In this document: positions 1 to 12,089 of the stretch, piece by piece | Layout of the letters: each line of letters starts with the position of its first letter | Numbering within the stretch: the first letter of the stretch is position 1 | Made by a program: the position numbers and the translations under genes | NCBI GenBank assembly: GCA_009599575.1 | Contig: VWND01000030.1 | Location: 124,001 to 188,000, forward strand | DNA length: 64,000 nt | From: Blumeriella jaapii | Lineage: Eukaryota; Ascomycota; Leotiomycetes; Helotiales; Drepanopezizaceae | Direction: 5' to 3' | The notes under the pieces: model-generated | Seen by the model: the letters and a program-made list of their open reading frames with translations, nothing else | Told to the model about the DNA's origin: nothing | Databases searched by the model: none

Positions 1-1130
1 CCATCTTGCGCTCCCACGCCGCGCGCTCCTCGGCGGCCTTCTTGGCGGCCATCTCCTCCTGGCGGTCGCGCTCCTCCTTAGCCCGCTTGTCGGCCTCCTC
101 GCGTTCGGCCTTCTCCCGGTCGAGCTGTTGCTGCTTCATCATGACCTCGAGCACGGCCAGCTTCTTCTCCGTCTCGGCATCGAGCTGCGGCGCGCCCACC
201 ACCGACCCGTGATCGCTCGGGGGCCAGTGCGGGTGGGGTTGCACGTAGTGCTGCGGCTGGTGCGGCATCGGGGGGTACGGGTTCGGGAACCCGCCGCCGA
301 AGCTGTTGAAGTGCGGGTGCGGGATCATCTCGTGCGCGTGGTACGCCCCCGGCCCGGGGCTGCTGTGTCCCGACAGGGGGTGCGGGTTCCCGGTGAAGTA
401 GCCGGCGCCGCCGGGGGTCGGGGGGGCCTGCGGCGCGAAGGGGTTCTGCGGCGGGAACGGGTAGCCGGCGGGCGCGCCGTACGGGGTCAGGGCGCCCGGG
501 GGCGCGCCGCCAAAGGGGGGCGCGTAGACGCCGCCACCCCCGCCGCCGCCGCCGCCCCCCCCGGCGGCGGCCGGCACGGAGTAGGCGCTGGGGGCATAGC
601 CGGGCTGCGGCCCCCGCGCGCCAAAGGAGCCCGGGGCGGGGGCCGGGTAGCCGCGGCCATAGCCCGGATAGTCTTCGGAATCCAGGCTTGAGGGGGGTGC
701 CGGCACGGGGTGCCGGTGCACGCGCGAGGCGGAGGGGCGTCGCGGCGGCCGTTCACTCGTCGTGTGTCGCCGGCTGGCGGCGCGGGACGTGGGCGGCGCG
801 CGGCTGTCGCTCTTGCGGTATCGCGCGCTCCGGCGCGGTCGCGAGGCCGACTCCGACGGCTCGATCTCGTCGGCGTAGACGGGATCCCACGACTCGTCTA
901 GCGGGTCAGCACCAGCGTGGCCAGCGACGTGGGCGGGGACAGGCACGCCCGTCGGACCCACCTACCTGATGAGGCCTCTTCGTCGGTGAGGGAGTTGGAG
1001 TGCGAGTCGGACGGGCAGCTGGTGGCCGGCGAGTGTTGCGAAGAAGCGTCGATGGTGATGGTGGTGGTGGGGGCTGGCGCCGACGTAAGCGGGGGTCCAG
1101 CCGTGGCAGCGCGGAGGCTCACTTACGCAT
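1..1130 (-). CDS. Low-complexity, coiled-coil protein of unknown function (partial, 3' end outside window)
   Basis: Reads leftward; exons inferred as 1130-1127, 1073-966 and 897-1 (open at the left edge). The best-supported join removes 965-898, a 68 nt intron with GTAGGT donor, CTGAC branch and TAG acceptor; it links ..LTDEEASS to DESWDPVYADEIE in frame. The first intron (1126-1074, GTAAGT donor, CAG acceptor) and the ATG at 1130 are less certain. Order of regions: Ser/Thr/Asp-rich N-terminus, an Arg/Ser-rich stretch, a long Gly/Pro/Tyr/Ala-rich prion-like region containing a Gly run near 560-540, a His/Pro stretch, then a charged helix rich in Glu, Lys, Arg and Gln starting at about 150 (LAVLEVMMKQQQLDREKAER) that looks like coiled coil. 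No enzymatic domain is visible. I do not recognise the family; an RNA- or cytoskeleton-associated scaffold would be a guess. Confidence 0.6.
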
Positions 1131-1211
1131 TGGGACACGGGTTGGATGATGAGCTCTCGCCCGCGACTATCTGCTGGAGAGAGCCGGAGGGGAGAGACTT
1201 TGTTGGTTGGA

Positions 1212-1500
1212 GGGGGGGGGGGGGGGGGGGTTGTGGGAGGGGGTGGAGGAGGAGGTGGTGGTGGTTGTGGTTGTGGTGATGGTGGTGTGGTCGTGGTCTT
1301 GGTCGTGGAGGACGAGGAGGAGGAGGAGGAGGAGGAGGAGGAGGAGGTCGAAGACAAGGAGATGCGTGGTCGTGGTCGTGGTCGTGGTCGTGATCGTGGT
1401 TGTGATCGTGATCGTGATCGTGATCGTGACCGTGGTGGTGGTGGTGGTGGTGGTGGTGGTGGTGGTGGAGGTGGTGGAGGTGGTGTAGATGGTGAGAAGC
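1212..1500. repeat. G19 run and trinucleotide/hexanucleotide microsatellites
   Basis: Upstream of the preceding minus-strand gene. A run of 19 G (1212-1230) is followed by GGT/GTG, GAG and CGTGAT/CGTGGT short tandem repeats. They create long homopolymeric reading frames on both strands (poly-Val, poly-His, poly-Glu, His-Asp) that are not credible genes. Confidence 0.85.
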
Positions 1501-1727
1501 GTCGCGGTCAAAGAAATTGTTGCGTTGGTGCGGGCGGTAGCGTGGGAGGGAAAGTGTCACGTCGCTCGGTACTGGCGGGGAGTCAGTTTAGCGTCATCGA
1601 GACCCGCCGTTGGGCGTCGGCGGGGGTTTGGGCGCGGGCGCGGGCTTGGCGCGGGCTTGGGCTTGGCGTTGGCATTGGGCTTGGCATTGGGCAGACCGGC
1701 ACCACGTCTGAGTGTATGATGCTGTGT

Positions 1728-1962
1728 GTGTACATATATATATATACATATATACGTATATACATAGGTACATTCACACACACATACACAGTACATACAT
1801 ACATATATACATACATATATCCATACACTCACTCACACATACATACATACATACATACATATTTACATACATACACACACTGACACATACATATACATAT
1901 ACATATACATACATAAGGTACATACATACATACATACATACATACATACATACATACATGTG
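1728..1962. repeat. (CATA)n / (TA)n microsatellite
   Basis: Imperfect TACA/CATA and TATA tandem repeats over about 230 bp, with a clean (CATA)n stretch near 1917-1959. Between 1500 and 1728 I see only GC-rich GGCTTGG-type repeats and no gene. Confidence 0.85.
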
Positions 1963-2109
1963 TACTCCCCATCATGCAGGTGCAAAAGAAAGAATGTAAA
2001 AGCACTGTGCTGTCTGAGGACTATACTCTACGGTCTGAGTACTCCTGATTGCAGGCCCATCCAATGGGAGAGATGGGTGGGTAGGTAGGTAGTTGGTTTA
2101 GCGAGACTG

Positions 2110-2345
2110 TGGGTGTTGGTGTTGTTGATGTTGATGTTGACATTGATGCTCACATTAATACTAATGTTAATACTTACATTAATACTAACATTAATACTAA
2201 CATTGTTACTAACATTGATAATAATATTGATACTAACATTGTTACCAACATTGATACCAACATTGATACTAACATTGCTACCAACATTGATACTAACATT
2301 GCTACCAACATTGATACTAACATTGATACTAACATTAATCCTTAT
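2110..2345. repeat. 12-bp minisatellite, unit about ACATTGATACTA
   Basis: Roughly 18 diverged tandem units of ACATT(A/G)(A/C)TAC(T/C)A. Both strands read open as Ile-Asn-Thr/Asn-Val type repeats purely because the period is a multiple of three. From 2346 to 3162 the spacer holds CATA/CACA, CCTCTC and GTAG short repeats and no gene. Confidence 0.85.
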
Positions 2346-3162
2346 ATGCATACCTACGTACAGTACATATAAACACACATATCCATATATACACACATAT
2401 ATATACACAAATTCATACACATACACACATACTTAAAGACAAATTCATACATATACACACACACACCCATCCCCAAACACCCACACCCACACCCCCAAAC
2501 GCCCTGCTCATCACAAGTCCACAAGTCGTTGCTCCAGCAACCAGCGAAACGGCGATCCCCAACGCAAAGCGAAGGGCGCACGCCGGCGTCCGTAATGTTT
2601 CACTCCAATCTCCTCTCCTCTCCCTTCAACCCTCACCTATCCTCTCCTCCCTTCCACCCTCCCTTCCTCCCTTCCTCCCCGTCCCCAGGCGACGCGAAAA
2701 TGGCCCGCGGCGTTTGGCAGGTATGTAGGTATGTATGTAGAGGTATGTATGTAGGTAGGTAGGTAGGTAGCCTGCATCCAGGTGAGATGCGCGAGGGTGG
2801 CGGTGCGACGATCGGGGCGCTGGGCGCTGCAAGGGTGCGCTGGCTGCGATGTGCTGGTTGCTGGGTGCTGGTTGCTGGCTGGCGCGGGTGCTGCAGCGTA
2901 GGTATGTATGGATGTATGTATTGTATGTGTATGTACTGTTTGAATATATGTGTGAAATGGTATGTACTGTACTGTGAGGATTGTACTGTAAGGATTGTAA
3001 ATCTTGTACTGTAAGGATTGTAAATCTTGTACTGTAAGTACTGTGTGTATTATAAGTACTGTGGGTGTGTGTGTGTGTTATTTGTATTGTTTGTATCGTG
3101 TGTATGATACTGTATGTGTATACTGAACTATACGATTTGTTTGTATTGTATTTACGATGCTG

Positions 3163-3330
3163 ATACTGTAAATACTGTAAATACTGTAAATACTGTAAAT
3201 ACTGTAAATACTGTAAATACTGTAAATACTGTAAATACTGTAAATACTGTAAATACTGTAAATACTGTAAATACTGTAAATACTGTAAATACTGTAAATA
3301 CTGTAAATACTGTGAATACTGTAAATACTA
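3163..3330. repeat. 9-bp minisatellite, unit AATACTGTA
   Basis: About 18 nearly perfect head-to-tail copies of AATACTGTA, with one G variant near the right end. The flanks (2930-3160, 3331-3380) carry looser TACTGTA/TTGTACTGTAAG words, so the array looks expanded from a degenerate TACTGTA-rich tract. The unit is close to the ACTGTACAA array at 22.4 kb. Confidence 0.9.
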
Positions 3331-3380
3331 TACTGCATATATTTTATGTACGTATTGTAAATTTATACTGATTGTAAATA

Positions 3381-3997
3381 CTAGATATACTGATCCTACT
3401 GACTGACTGAAACCAACCAACTAACTGGCGTACGAACGAGCGATCAAAAAATGGGAATCACTCGGCTGAGACGGTTCCAGGCTGGGTCCTTCATTCATAT
3501 GTACATCGATGCAAGGCTCATCAAGGAAATACCTGCCGGTCCCCGAGAGTCATCCTACTGAGCCCGGAGAAACAGGAGCCTCGTCCTCTTCATCACCGTC
3601 CGCGTGGCGAGTCGGGCATCTCCTGTGCGCCCAACGACGACGCCATCGCCGTTGATTCGCCAACCCATGTTCCAGCACTTTTCGAGTGCCCGGCCACGAC
3701 TTCGGCCCCCCCCACCGGAGGCGGACGCAAGAACATTCGGTTGCAGAACATGGAAAATGGCGTGTCGTGAGACACTCTTCGAGCCCGTCTCTGTTCGTCA
3801 TCCCCTGCGTCTAGCCACGATATCTCGGAAAGTGGAACGAAATCAAGGGTTCCTTGCATCTCTCATCGAGGACAACCGGGTACCACGGTGCCTACGACGT
3901 TGAAGATTTGGAAAGTCTCCAAAATGGTTGGTTGGGCAATGATCCGTCCAGACCGCGCCCCCTTGCCCCCCCCCCCCAAAGAGTGCCGGCGCGCAGT
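3381..3997. other. Spacer downstream of EMC2; no recognised gene
   Basis: GC-balanced unique-looking sequence with short open frames on both strands (for example minus 3859-3593). None shows a recognised domain, and the frames do not connect by plausible introns. A short unknown gene cannot be excluded. Confidence 0.4.
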
Positions 3998-5137
3998 TCA
4001 GCGAGTGAGCTTGGTCGTTTCCGAGTCCAGCAAGGCTTTCGCGGCGATCAATTCAGCCTCGTCGAACCCACCCCAACCTGCTTCGCCAGCCACGCTCCGG
4101 CGAACGATCTCGGAGAGCTTCGCCGTAGCAACCTCATTCAGGCGCTCGAGCGTCTTGGGTGCGGGGGCTGGCAGTCCGAGATCCGTCTTGGACGGCCGGG
4201 ATCCCTGCGATGTGTGGGCCAGGAGTCGAGTGGTCGTCTACGACGTGTTAGCACCTCCTGGGTCGGGATGAAAAGCAAACGGACCAACTTCAGCCCATAA
4301 TACCCCCGAAGATAATCATCGCACAGCTCTATGCTCCTGCAGAATCGTCGGAGAGCCTCGCCGAGGGATTGGTCGGCTCCGGAATCCCCCGCGACCGCTG
4401 CCATGTATTGGACCTCGCCCAGACGCGCGTGGATCTATGTCAGGAGTCAGACGGTTCGTGGAGGAGTGCACACGGGGCATGCCGGGGGACTGACATTCCA
4501 CGCGAATGGCGTAACCAACAGGACCTCTTCCAAGGCAAACACTGCTTGCGGATACAGCGCCTGAGACACGTACAAGTCCGCCAGCTCAGCCCAGGCTTCG
4601 GCATCGGTTGGCGACGACTCTAAGAATCGATTCAGGGCGGTAATGGCCTCGGGGATCCTTTCCATGGATTTGAGGAGCGCAACCCGGCGTTTCGAAACAG
4701 GCTGGCGACATGGTTAGTGGGCGAGGAATTGGAAGGAGGCTGCGCTCGCGTTCGCCTACCATGTTTTCCGGATTCTTCGTCAAGATGGCATCGTATTCCT
4801 TCAGGATGTGTCGGAGCTCAGAGTCATCCTTGGCTCGTGCCTCTTGAAATATCCCCCGCAATGCCATCACCCGCTCGTTGTCCGCGCCGAATCGCTCCGT
4901 GAGCCGCTGCAGACACAGATGGGCGCTTTCCTCGTCTGCAGTCCGCAGACAGGACAGCATGAGGTTCTCGTAGCTGGTCCAGAGCTCGGGCGTCTCGGCG
5001 GCAGACCGTAGAGAGCCGATCGAGGAGGACGAGAGCGAGGACGGGACACTGTGTAGGAGAGTCGGAGCCTGCTGGGAAAGGCGAAGGGCCACGGCCGGTG
5101 GCAGATGCGCCGGAGGGTGCAGCAGAGAAGACGACAT
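3998..5137 (-). CDS. EMC2: ER membrane protein complex subunit 2 (TPR protein)
   Basis: Cytosolic scaffold subunit of the ER membrane protein complex, the insertase for tail-anchored and multipass proteins (known family role; S. pombe homologue Oca3). Four exons: 5137-4760, 4701-4495, 4434-4285, 4237-3998, all joined in phase 0, giving 324 aa, about the family length. Introns of 58, 60 and 47 nt have donors GTAGGC, GTCAGT and GTCCGT and branch-like CTAAC/CTGAC/GCTAAC before TAG or CAG. Recognisable stretches are the N-terminal ELWTSYENLMLSCLRT, the TPR-like LESSPTDAEAWAELADLYVS, and HARLGEVQYMAAVA followed by GYYGLKLTTTRLL. The ATG at 5137 is chosen because it opens the conserved MSSSLLHP start; the frame extends upstream but without similarity. 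Shares a 395 bp spacer with divergent APL5. Confidence 0.92.
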
Positions 5138-5532
5138 GGTGTGGACGAGACCTGTCCAGCGGTCGGGATCGTGTGGTAGATGTCGTTGTGAGGTGTACTG
5201 TACTGTACGAGAGTGAGACGTGGAGCGTGGAGTCAATGTGAAGTCAATGTGAAGTCGGGAGCTTCGATCTTTTATACGCTGTGTGGAGCCTCATAGCAAG
5301 CGCCGCTTTAGCGTCGGATGCCGCCGCCCTAGTCTGGACCTGGTGGGGGAATTTCCTCGACAGCTCACCAACGTCTCCCATGTGTACTTTGCTCCCCCAA
5401 ACACCTCATCCCTCATCGCCGTCTCGCCATGATCACACAGGATCTCGACGCCTGCTACAAGCCATGAGTGTGACAGGATCACTGCGTCTGCGCTTCCATC
5501 ACTAGGCATCCGAAGCCGACAGGCCGGCCAAG
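5138..5532. promoter_or_regulatory. Bidirectional promoter region between EMC2 and APL5
   Basis: The two divergent start codons are 395 bp apart, so both promoters must lie here. The clearest sequence element is TGTACTGTACTGTAC at 5194-5208, about 57 bp upstream of the EMC2 ATG; the same word recurs elsewhere in the window. GTCAATGTGAA occurs twice in tandem near 5230-5252. No obvious TATA box apart from TTTATAC near 5271. Confidence 0.5.
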
Positions 5533-8500
5533 ATGTATGATTCCACCCAAGACGATGGATGCTTCGAGCTCGCCCGACTGAACTGGTTGACAGGTTCGAG
5601 AAATCACTGTACGACCTGATCCGCGGCCTGCGGAATCACAAGGGGAACGAGAAGGAATACATCCAGAACAGCCTGAGAGAATGTCGCGCCGAGATTCGAG
5701 GGCAGGATATGGGTCAGTAGCTGCCAGTACACCGCGAGCTCGACATTGACGCTGTGCTGCAGACCTGAAGGCCACGGCCCTCCTGAAACTCGTCTACCTC
5801 GAGATGTTCGGCCACGACATGTCCTGGGCCTCGTTTCACGTTCTCGAAGTCATGTCTTCGGCCAAATACCTCCAGAAGCGAGTCGGCTATCTTGGGGCAG
5901 TCCAGAGCTTTCGACCGGATACCGAGGTCTTGATGCTTGCTACCAATCTCTTGAAGAAGGTGGGCGACAGAATCAAGACGGTGGTGCTGGATCTAAATTC
6001 TTCTAGGATCTCACTTCTACAGCCGTAGTGACGATGTCTCTCCCCATCATCACTCTACCTCACATCATCACACCTTCTCTGGCGCTGTCCGTCCTCTCGG
6101 ATCTCCTGCCACGTCTTACTCACTCGCATCCTACGGTTCGGAAGAAGACCATTGTGACGGTGTACCGACTGGCTCTGGTGTACCCGGAAACCCTGAGGCC
6201 GGCCTGGCCAAAGATAAAAGAGCGCTTGATGGACGAAGACGAGGATCCCAGCGTCACGGCTGCCATTGTCAATGTGGTGTGTGAGCTAGGCTGGCGGAGA
6301 CCGCAGGATTTTCTTCCCCTCGCGCCCAGGCTATTTGAGCTCCTGGTCGATGGTGGAAACAACTGGATGGCCATCAAATTGATCAAGCTCGTGAGTGGAC
6401 GTGAATCGATTGTCACCGCGAAGATGCTAACCACGGCAGTTTGCCATACTTACGCCTTTAGAACCACGTCTGGTCAAGAAATTACTGCCCCCCTTGACCA
6501 ACTTGATCCGCACCACCCCCGCTATGTCATTGTTATACGAGTGCATCAATGGCATAATCCAGGGTGGGATTTTAGAGAGCAGCGACGAATCTGTTGGTGG
6601 TGATGAGATTGCGACTCTCTGTGTGAGTAAACTACGAGGAATGATACAAATCGAAGACGATGCCAATCGTAAGCCATTCTCCTGGCATGTGTGGGCGATT
6701 GACGGTTGACGGGCTTTAGTGAAATATGTTGCGCTCCTGGCATTCAACCGGATTGTCATGACTCACCCATATCTTGTGGCCCAACAGGAAGATGTCATTA
6801 TGGAATGTATCGACAGTGCCGACATTTCTATCCGACTCCGAGCCCTGGACTTGGTGCTGGGCATGGTGAACAGCGACAATCTGATGTCGATTGTTGGCCG
6901 CCTCATGAGACAGTTGAAGAATTCCCGCTCCCCAACAGACGAAGAACTCCATCCACGCGCCGTCCCGATAGAGCCGGCGGCGGACTCTGACGACGAGTCC
7001 TCAGACGCCGCTGTCAAGAATCAGAAGGGAGGGTCAGAGGTGCCTCTCCTCCCAGATGATTATAAGATCGATGTCATTACGAGGATACTGGATATGTGTT
7101 CGAGTTCCAACTATGGAAATATCGTGGATTTCGAATGGTACATCGACATCCTGATCCAACTCGTCCGAACAGCGCCTGTGCCCAGCTCAACGTCCCAAGC
7201 AGTCGACGACGATCTTGGAACGAGGTCGAGCGCCGATGTTTCAGGGCGAATTGGGGATGAGTTGCGAACGGTAGCGGTTAAAGTGAAAGCCATCCGGATG
7301 CAAGCCACCAGAGCAGCAGAGTCCATTCTCATTTCCACCTTCAACGATTCTTCGTCACCCCTGAACTCGGGAAGCGGAGTCCTCAGACCCATCGTTTGGG
7401 TTTGCGGAGAATACGCATCATCACTGGCCTCTCCCGACGGTGCACTAACAGCGCTTTTGCAACTGACCAAGGCATCTACAGCGGCCGAGGGCCTCGCCCT
7501 TTACCTGCAAGCCCTGCCGAAGATATTCTCATTCATATCTGGGGACGATCAGACGCCTTGGACGCCGGAGCGAAAGACCATGGTATCTCTCCTGATGGCG
7601 CGCATCATTCATGCCCTCGAGCCCCTTGCCATGCATCCTGATCTGGAGGTCCAAGAGAGAGCCGTGGAGTTTTTAGAGCTCTTGAAGCTCGCAGCGGAGG
7701 CTTCTTCTGGGCAACCGGCCTCGTTAGACGACGAGTCGCCTCAGGATGCACCGCTACTCCTTACTCAAGCGATACCTTCCCTGTTCACTGGGATGGAACT
7801 AAATTCCGTCGCTGCTGGTGCTCAGAAGAACGTCCCCATACCATCTGCATTAGATTTAGACCAGCCTATCAACCCCAATCTTAGCAACCTATTGAGGGCG
7901 GTAGAGTCAACAATCCCCGATGGACCCGAAGACGACGACTTTGAAGTCTATTATCACCAAGCACCTCCGCAAACACAGGCATCACAAAAGGAGAACGAGC
8001 CTGCGATATCTAGACTTGCAGGAAACGACGAGCCTGTTCACTCCTATCAACAAGGTAGCGAAGAGAGCTACCTTGACCCAGATATTGTCGCACGTCGGCG
8101 AGCAGAGCGACTGGAAAGGAATAAGGATGACCCATTCTACATCCCTCCTGCTGACGAAAAATCCGGGAGATCGACTCCCCTGCACAATATTCTCCAGAAC
8201 AACAATGGCACAGATCTGGACATCGATGCTATACCTATCATGCAGCTGGATCTCGGGAAGCCTTCTGTCGGGTCAGACCAGCCATCGCCAAAACAGCCAG
8301 CACCTAGACCCCGACATCGGATACAAGTTGCGGCCGACGAGACCCTCAATACGGGCGGTACTTCGTCTCCGCAAAACGACGAACCAGAAAACAGCCTCGA
8401 AGGACCTCAAAGGTCGAAAGCCAAAGGGAAACAGTCATTGCTTCAAGTCGACTCTAGTCACATTGGCTCCTTTTCTCTAGAAGGCGACGGCGAGGACCCG

Positions 8501-8863
8501 TTAGATTACGAACGCCAGCAGAGAGAAGAGGCGGAGATGGCCAAGGCGATGCAGGAGGTTGAGAGGCTGCGGCTAGAGATGCAGAGAGCGAATGAAAGGA
8601 TCCAGGCAGCTTCCGGCGTGGAAGGAACAGTGGTCAAGAAGAAAAAGAAGAAGGCCAAGGCACCTGAAGCTGCTCTGGAGGGTGAGACTTCTGTGGCGGT
8701 GGTCAAAAAGAAGAAGAAGGCCAAAAAGGCTGAGCTGGACGACGGGGCAGTCGAAGGGGTTGCGACAGCCGACGTCGTCAAGCCCAAAAAGAAGAAGAAG
8801 AAGGCGAAGATCAAGGAGGGCGGCGTTGGTGGTGAGGAAGACACTGGGGATTTGCTAGCATAG
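5533..8863 (+). CDS. APL5: AP-3 adaptor complex subunit delta
   Basis: Large subunit of the AP-3 clathrin-adaptor-like complex that sorts cargo from Golgi/endosome to the vacuole (known role). Six exons: 5533-5534, 5594-5712, 5763-5959, 6007-6390, 6440-6668, 6720-8863, giving 1,024 aa, typical for the family. The start codon is split: exon 1 supplies AT and exon 2 the G, so the protein opens MFEKSLYDLIRGLRNHKGNE. Introns are 47-59 nt with GT..AG ends. The adaptin N-terminal HEAT solenoid is clear (DLLPRLTHSHPTVRKKTIV; RIVMTHPYLVAQQEDVI). The hinge is followed by acidic/charged sequence and, at the C-terminus, three lysine-rich blocks (KKKKKKAKAPE; KKKKKAKKAE; KKKKKKAKIKE). Intron 5 has GTAAGC/TAG borders and completes a Leu codon in DDANLKYVALLAF. 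Exon 5 has no stop and reads on through the junction. Confidence 0.95.
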
Positions 8864-11800
8864 CGGGTGGAGCATTTTTTGGCGCAAGGGTCATGCTGCA
8901 TTTGCGAGCAGTCTTGACTTGGGATGACGGCCGTGAGATATCGTAGATAGCGACAACGATCAGCTTGCGATACCCCGAGCCTGCGGCTTAAAGTTGCAAA
9001 TTGGATGTCCCAGATCGAAGCCTGACCTTCCCAGATGATCCCCTGTTGCGATGCTCCATTCCGAACGAGCGCAGTTTCCAGATGACTGGTACCTTCGCGG
9101 CGGATGGCGGATGGCGGATGGCGGAGGTTGGTGGCCTGCTGCATCTGTGGCATCGGATTCCGAGTCGTCATGAGTTCCATCGGATTCCGGGTCGAAAACA
9201 CTCCCGTTGGATATCGAGCAGCTTCCTTCCCCGATGCAGAAACTGCGTTTACAGGCTCGTTCTTGTTCTCTGCTTGTCCCCGGTACCCTCCCTCACCAGG
9301 GATGCACAACGCTACAGTGCGTCGACTGTCGTCTTCAATCTGAAGATTCATCGTTTTTTCTCCTTTTTGGAGCTCATCTCTACCGCTGTCTGTTGTTGCC
9401 TTTGGTCTCTGTGGCTTTCTTCGCCTTCTTCTTTTTGGCTTTCTTCTCCCTCTTCTTTCTGGTTTTGTTTTTATCCTTCTCCTTCTCCTTCTCCTCCTCC
9501 TCCTCCTCTCTCTTCTTCCTCTCGTTCTCCTCCCGCAGCTCTCCTTTCTCCCTCGACGTCCTCTCCCCAACCTCCTCATCAGTACCATCGGTGATCTCAC
9601 TCCTGTCTGAACAAACATGCTTATCCACCTTCACACCTCTTCGCTCCTGCATTCATAGGTTTTCCCTCGGTTCCAGTACTCGTCGCTCAGAACCTGCTAG
9701 GTGACCTCCCTCCCCTTTGGCATTGACGTCCTCGACGGAGGCCTTCTCTCTTCACAGAGACGCCGTACGTCTTGCCGCGCCGCGCGTGGTTCTCGGGTCC
9801 TGGTCGAATCAAGCACTCGCGCCTTTCACAGCATCGACCTGTCTGGCGTCCAACACGGGGGGGAGGGGGGTGTTTTTCTCCCGCTTCTTCGCAGCTACTG
9901 CATCCCACTCAGTCGACGCCATGGCTGTGTGAAAGACAGTCTTGGTTGGCCTTTCGTTCGAGTGCAGGCGGTACGGAGGCCAGTTTGTCGGCGTAGAGCT
10001 ACTGCGTACGTGCCAGCCCCTTGGTGTCTTTCTTGCTCACGTGTGTGAATGGGATGCTTGGAGTTTCGGCGGATGTGCTCGAGCTTGCTATCCCGGCTTT
10101 GCATGGTAGAAGCGTAGTCTGGTTCGGGATAGTAGAGAGAGAGAGAGCTATGTGGATCCGAGATGTGGTACCCTCGGAGAACTCTCCCCTGGTTGGTGGT
10201 GGGAATTGGGATATCCTTGTAGTAATCGAGAATTCACAGAAAGACGTGCCAGAAGGAGATCCGAATGAACGTACCCGGACGGCAATTGCGGGCCATGATT
10301 GTGCAGGTTTCACATCACTATTCTACGCCAGAATCGAGATCAAAATAGAAAATTGGCAAGTCTAACTGGAGCATAGAAGAAGGGTGGGTAGTAGTGTAAA
10401 GCATGCAGATGTGCGGCATTCCTACTCGTGCGGCTAGGAATCATGTCCCTTAGGAGAAAGCTTAGATGCCAAAGCAGGGCGTTGTATGGTCTCGAAAGAG
10501 GGAGAGGCGGAGTGAGTACCTCGAGGGTACTGTACTGTACCTATGGAATCAGATAAAAGTCCGCACGCATGAACGATTGCAGAACAACAGCAGACCGTCC
10601 CTCACGCTTCAGCAAGGTTTATGGTAGCGGTTCCAACCGGATTTCACGTTCGCAATGAGAGGTTTGGACGCTCCTGTGTCGAAGGAGGAGGAAGTGCTCA
10701 GAGAACAGGCCTTGGCAAACCGAAAAATGGTCTCGAGAAAAGCTCGCGGCAAAGTGCAAGGTGCGGTTGCAAGCGTAGGGGCTCTTCGACGCCAATCTTC
10801 TGATCTCAGAACGAGTCGAGTTCACGGAATGGAAGGGTAGGATGCCTACACAGTCCAGTCCAGTCCAGTCCAGAGCAGCGCCGCCGAGGCTAGCTAATGC
10901 TGATATCCCCAGCAGCACCATCGATCGCAGGAGTCTCTCCGGAAATAGAGATGGGGTCAAGACCTGGAGCATCAGTTAGCTCTCTTGTTCGTATCAGGTA
11001 CGTAATTCTATGTCCCATCGATATCGCGGGTGCTGACCTGGTGGTATGGGATAAAAGCTAGCTAGCTGCATGGCTAAGAGACTTCTTTGGTCGGGTTCGA
11101 GCTACGGTGAAATAAAGGCCGAAGCAGATAGGTTTCCTCGCATATCCTATCTCGGCCATGTACTCCTGTACGTCTCAACATCAGACAGCAGTGCCTTTTG
11201 CCTTCCAGCTCGTGCTTAATTAAGCGAGCCACTGTTTAGACCCCTTTTTTTCCGCGGAACGGCTGAAGCGAAGCGAAGCGAAGCATCTTCTGTACCGTGC
11301 CTAAGCTGAGTCTGCACAACCCAACCCCACGCGATGGTGACACAAGATACGTCTCCTCGTGAAATTTCACACGCCAATTGCAGACAGGGAGAAGTGTGGC
11401 GACGACGGTCTCCAGTGGTACGCAGACAGGTAGTCTGAGGGTACAGCAACGACATTGAGATTGGTTAATGTGACCTGCAGGCTGCGATGTAGGAGAGATC
11501 GAGTCACACACGTGAAGGGCGTACCACCTACCTACCCACCTCTGTAGGTTGTCCGACCTGAACGAGCTACGAAGTCAGCACTGCGGAAGTCGTATGCGGC
11601 CCCAGCTCGTGATGATGATAGGCTGGCTCATGTAGACATGTAGCGAAGGGGTCTCGGTCTCGGCCGGAGTGTCCTCCTCTCGAGCCGGTCTGTCTGACTG
11701 ACCTGCGCCTCGAAGTCTTCTGTGCTACCCACCCACCGCTGTGTCAGCTCTAGCCTGCCTACCTTGCCTTAATTACCTACCTCTACGGACCTTACTTGAA

Positions 11801-12089
11801 GCTCACATATCCCGCGCGCTCACTACTCGCCCGTCTGCCGTCTTTCCAGCGCTCTTTCTTATACAACCAGATATCCCTTAACGGGAGAGATCACTTGCAC
11901 GCATCGTGCCCGAATCGAATCCGGCTTTGCGTTGCGCAGTCAGTCACTCCAGCCGATCGACCAATCCTCTAGCTCATCTGACCTTTTTTCTTGAATCCAT
12001 CTACATAGATTTGCTTCTTCGCTCTCCACTTCCTCCTCCTCTCCATCCTCCCTCCTCTGCTGCCCTCACTGCACCACACCACGAACCCA
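8864..12089. other. 3.2 kb spacer, no recognised gene
   Basis: A pyrimidine-rich stretch (9350-9560, CTT/CTC repeats) gives a Lys/Glu-rich frame on the minus strand (9652-9380) that I consider compositional. Other marks: TACTGTACTGTAC near 10528-10540, a five-fold CCAGT repeat near 10853-10875, GAAGC repeats near 11268-11285, and poly-pyrimidine/CTACC-rich sequence at 11720-12060, probably the 5' region of the next gene. None of the short frames carries a recognisable domain. Confidence 0.5.

Noticed and set aside
1146..1883. 245-codon plus frame and its opposite poly-His frames
   Set aside because: Entirely microsatellite sequence (GGT, GAG, CGTGAT, CATA).
3078..3371. Val-Asn-Thr and Tyr-Ser-Ile repeat proteins on the two strands
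   Set aside because: Produced by a 9 bp repeat whose period keeps all frames open.
8506..9618. 370-codon minus-strand frame
   Set aside because: Antisense to the Lys-rich end of APL5 plus a CTT-rich spacer; Arg/Lys/Phe homopolymers with no domain.
9701..10365. Several plus-strand frames of 60-115 codons
   Set aside because: No recognised motif, no consistent intron joins and no similarity to known proteins that I can see.
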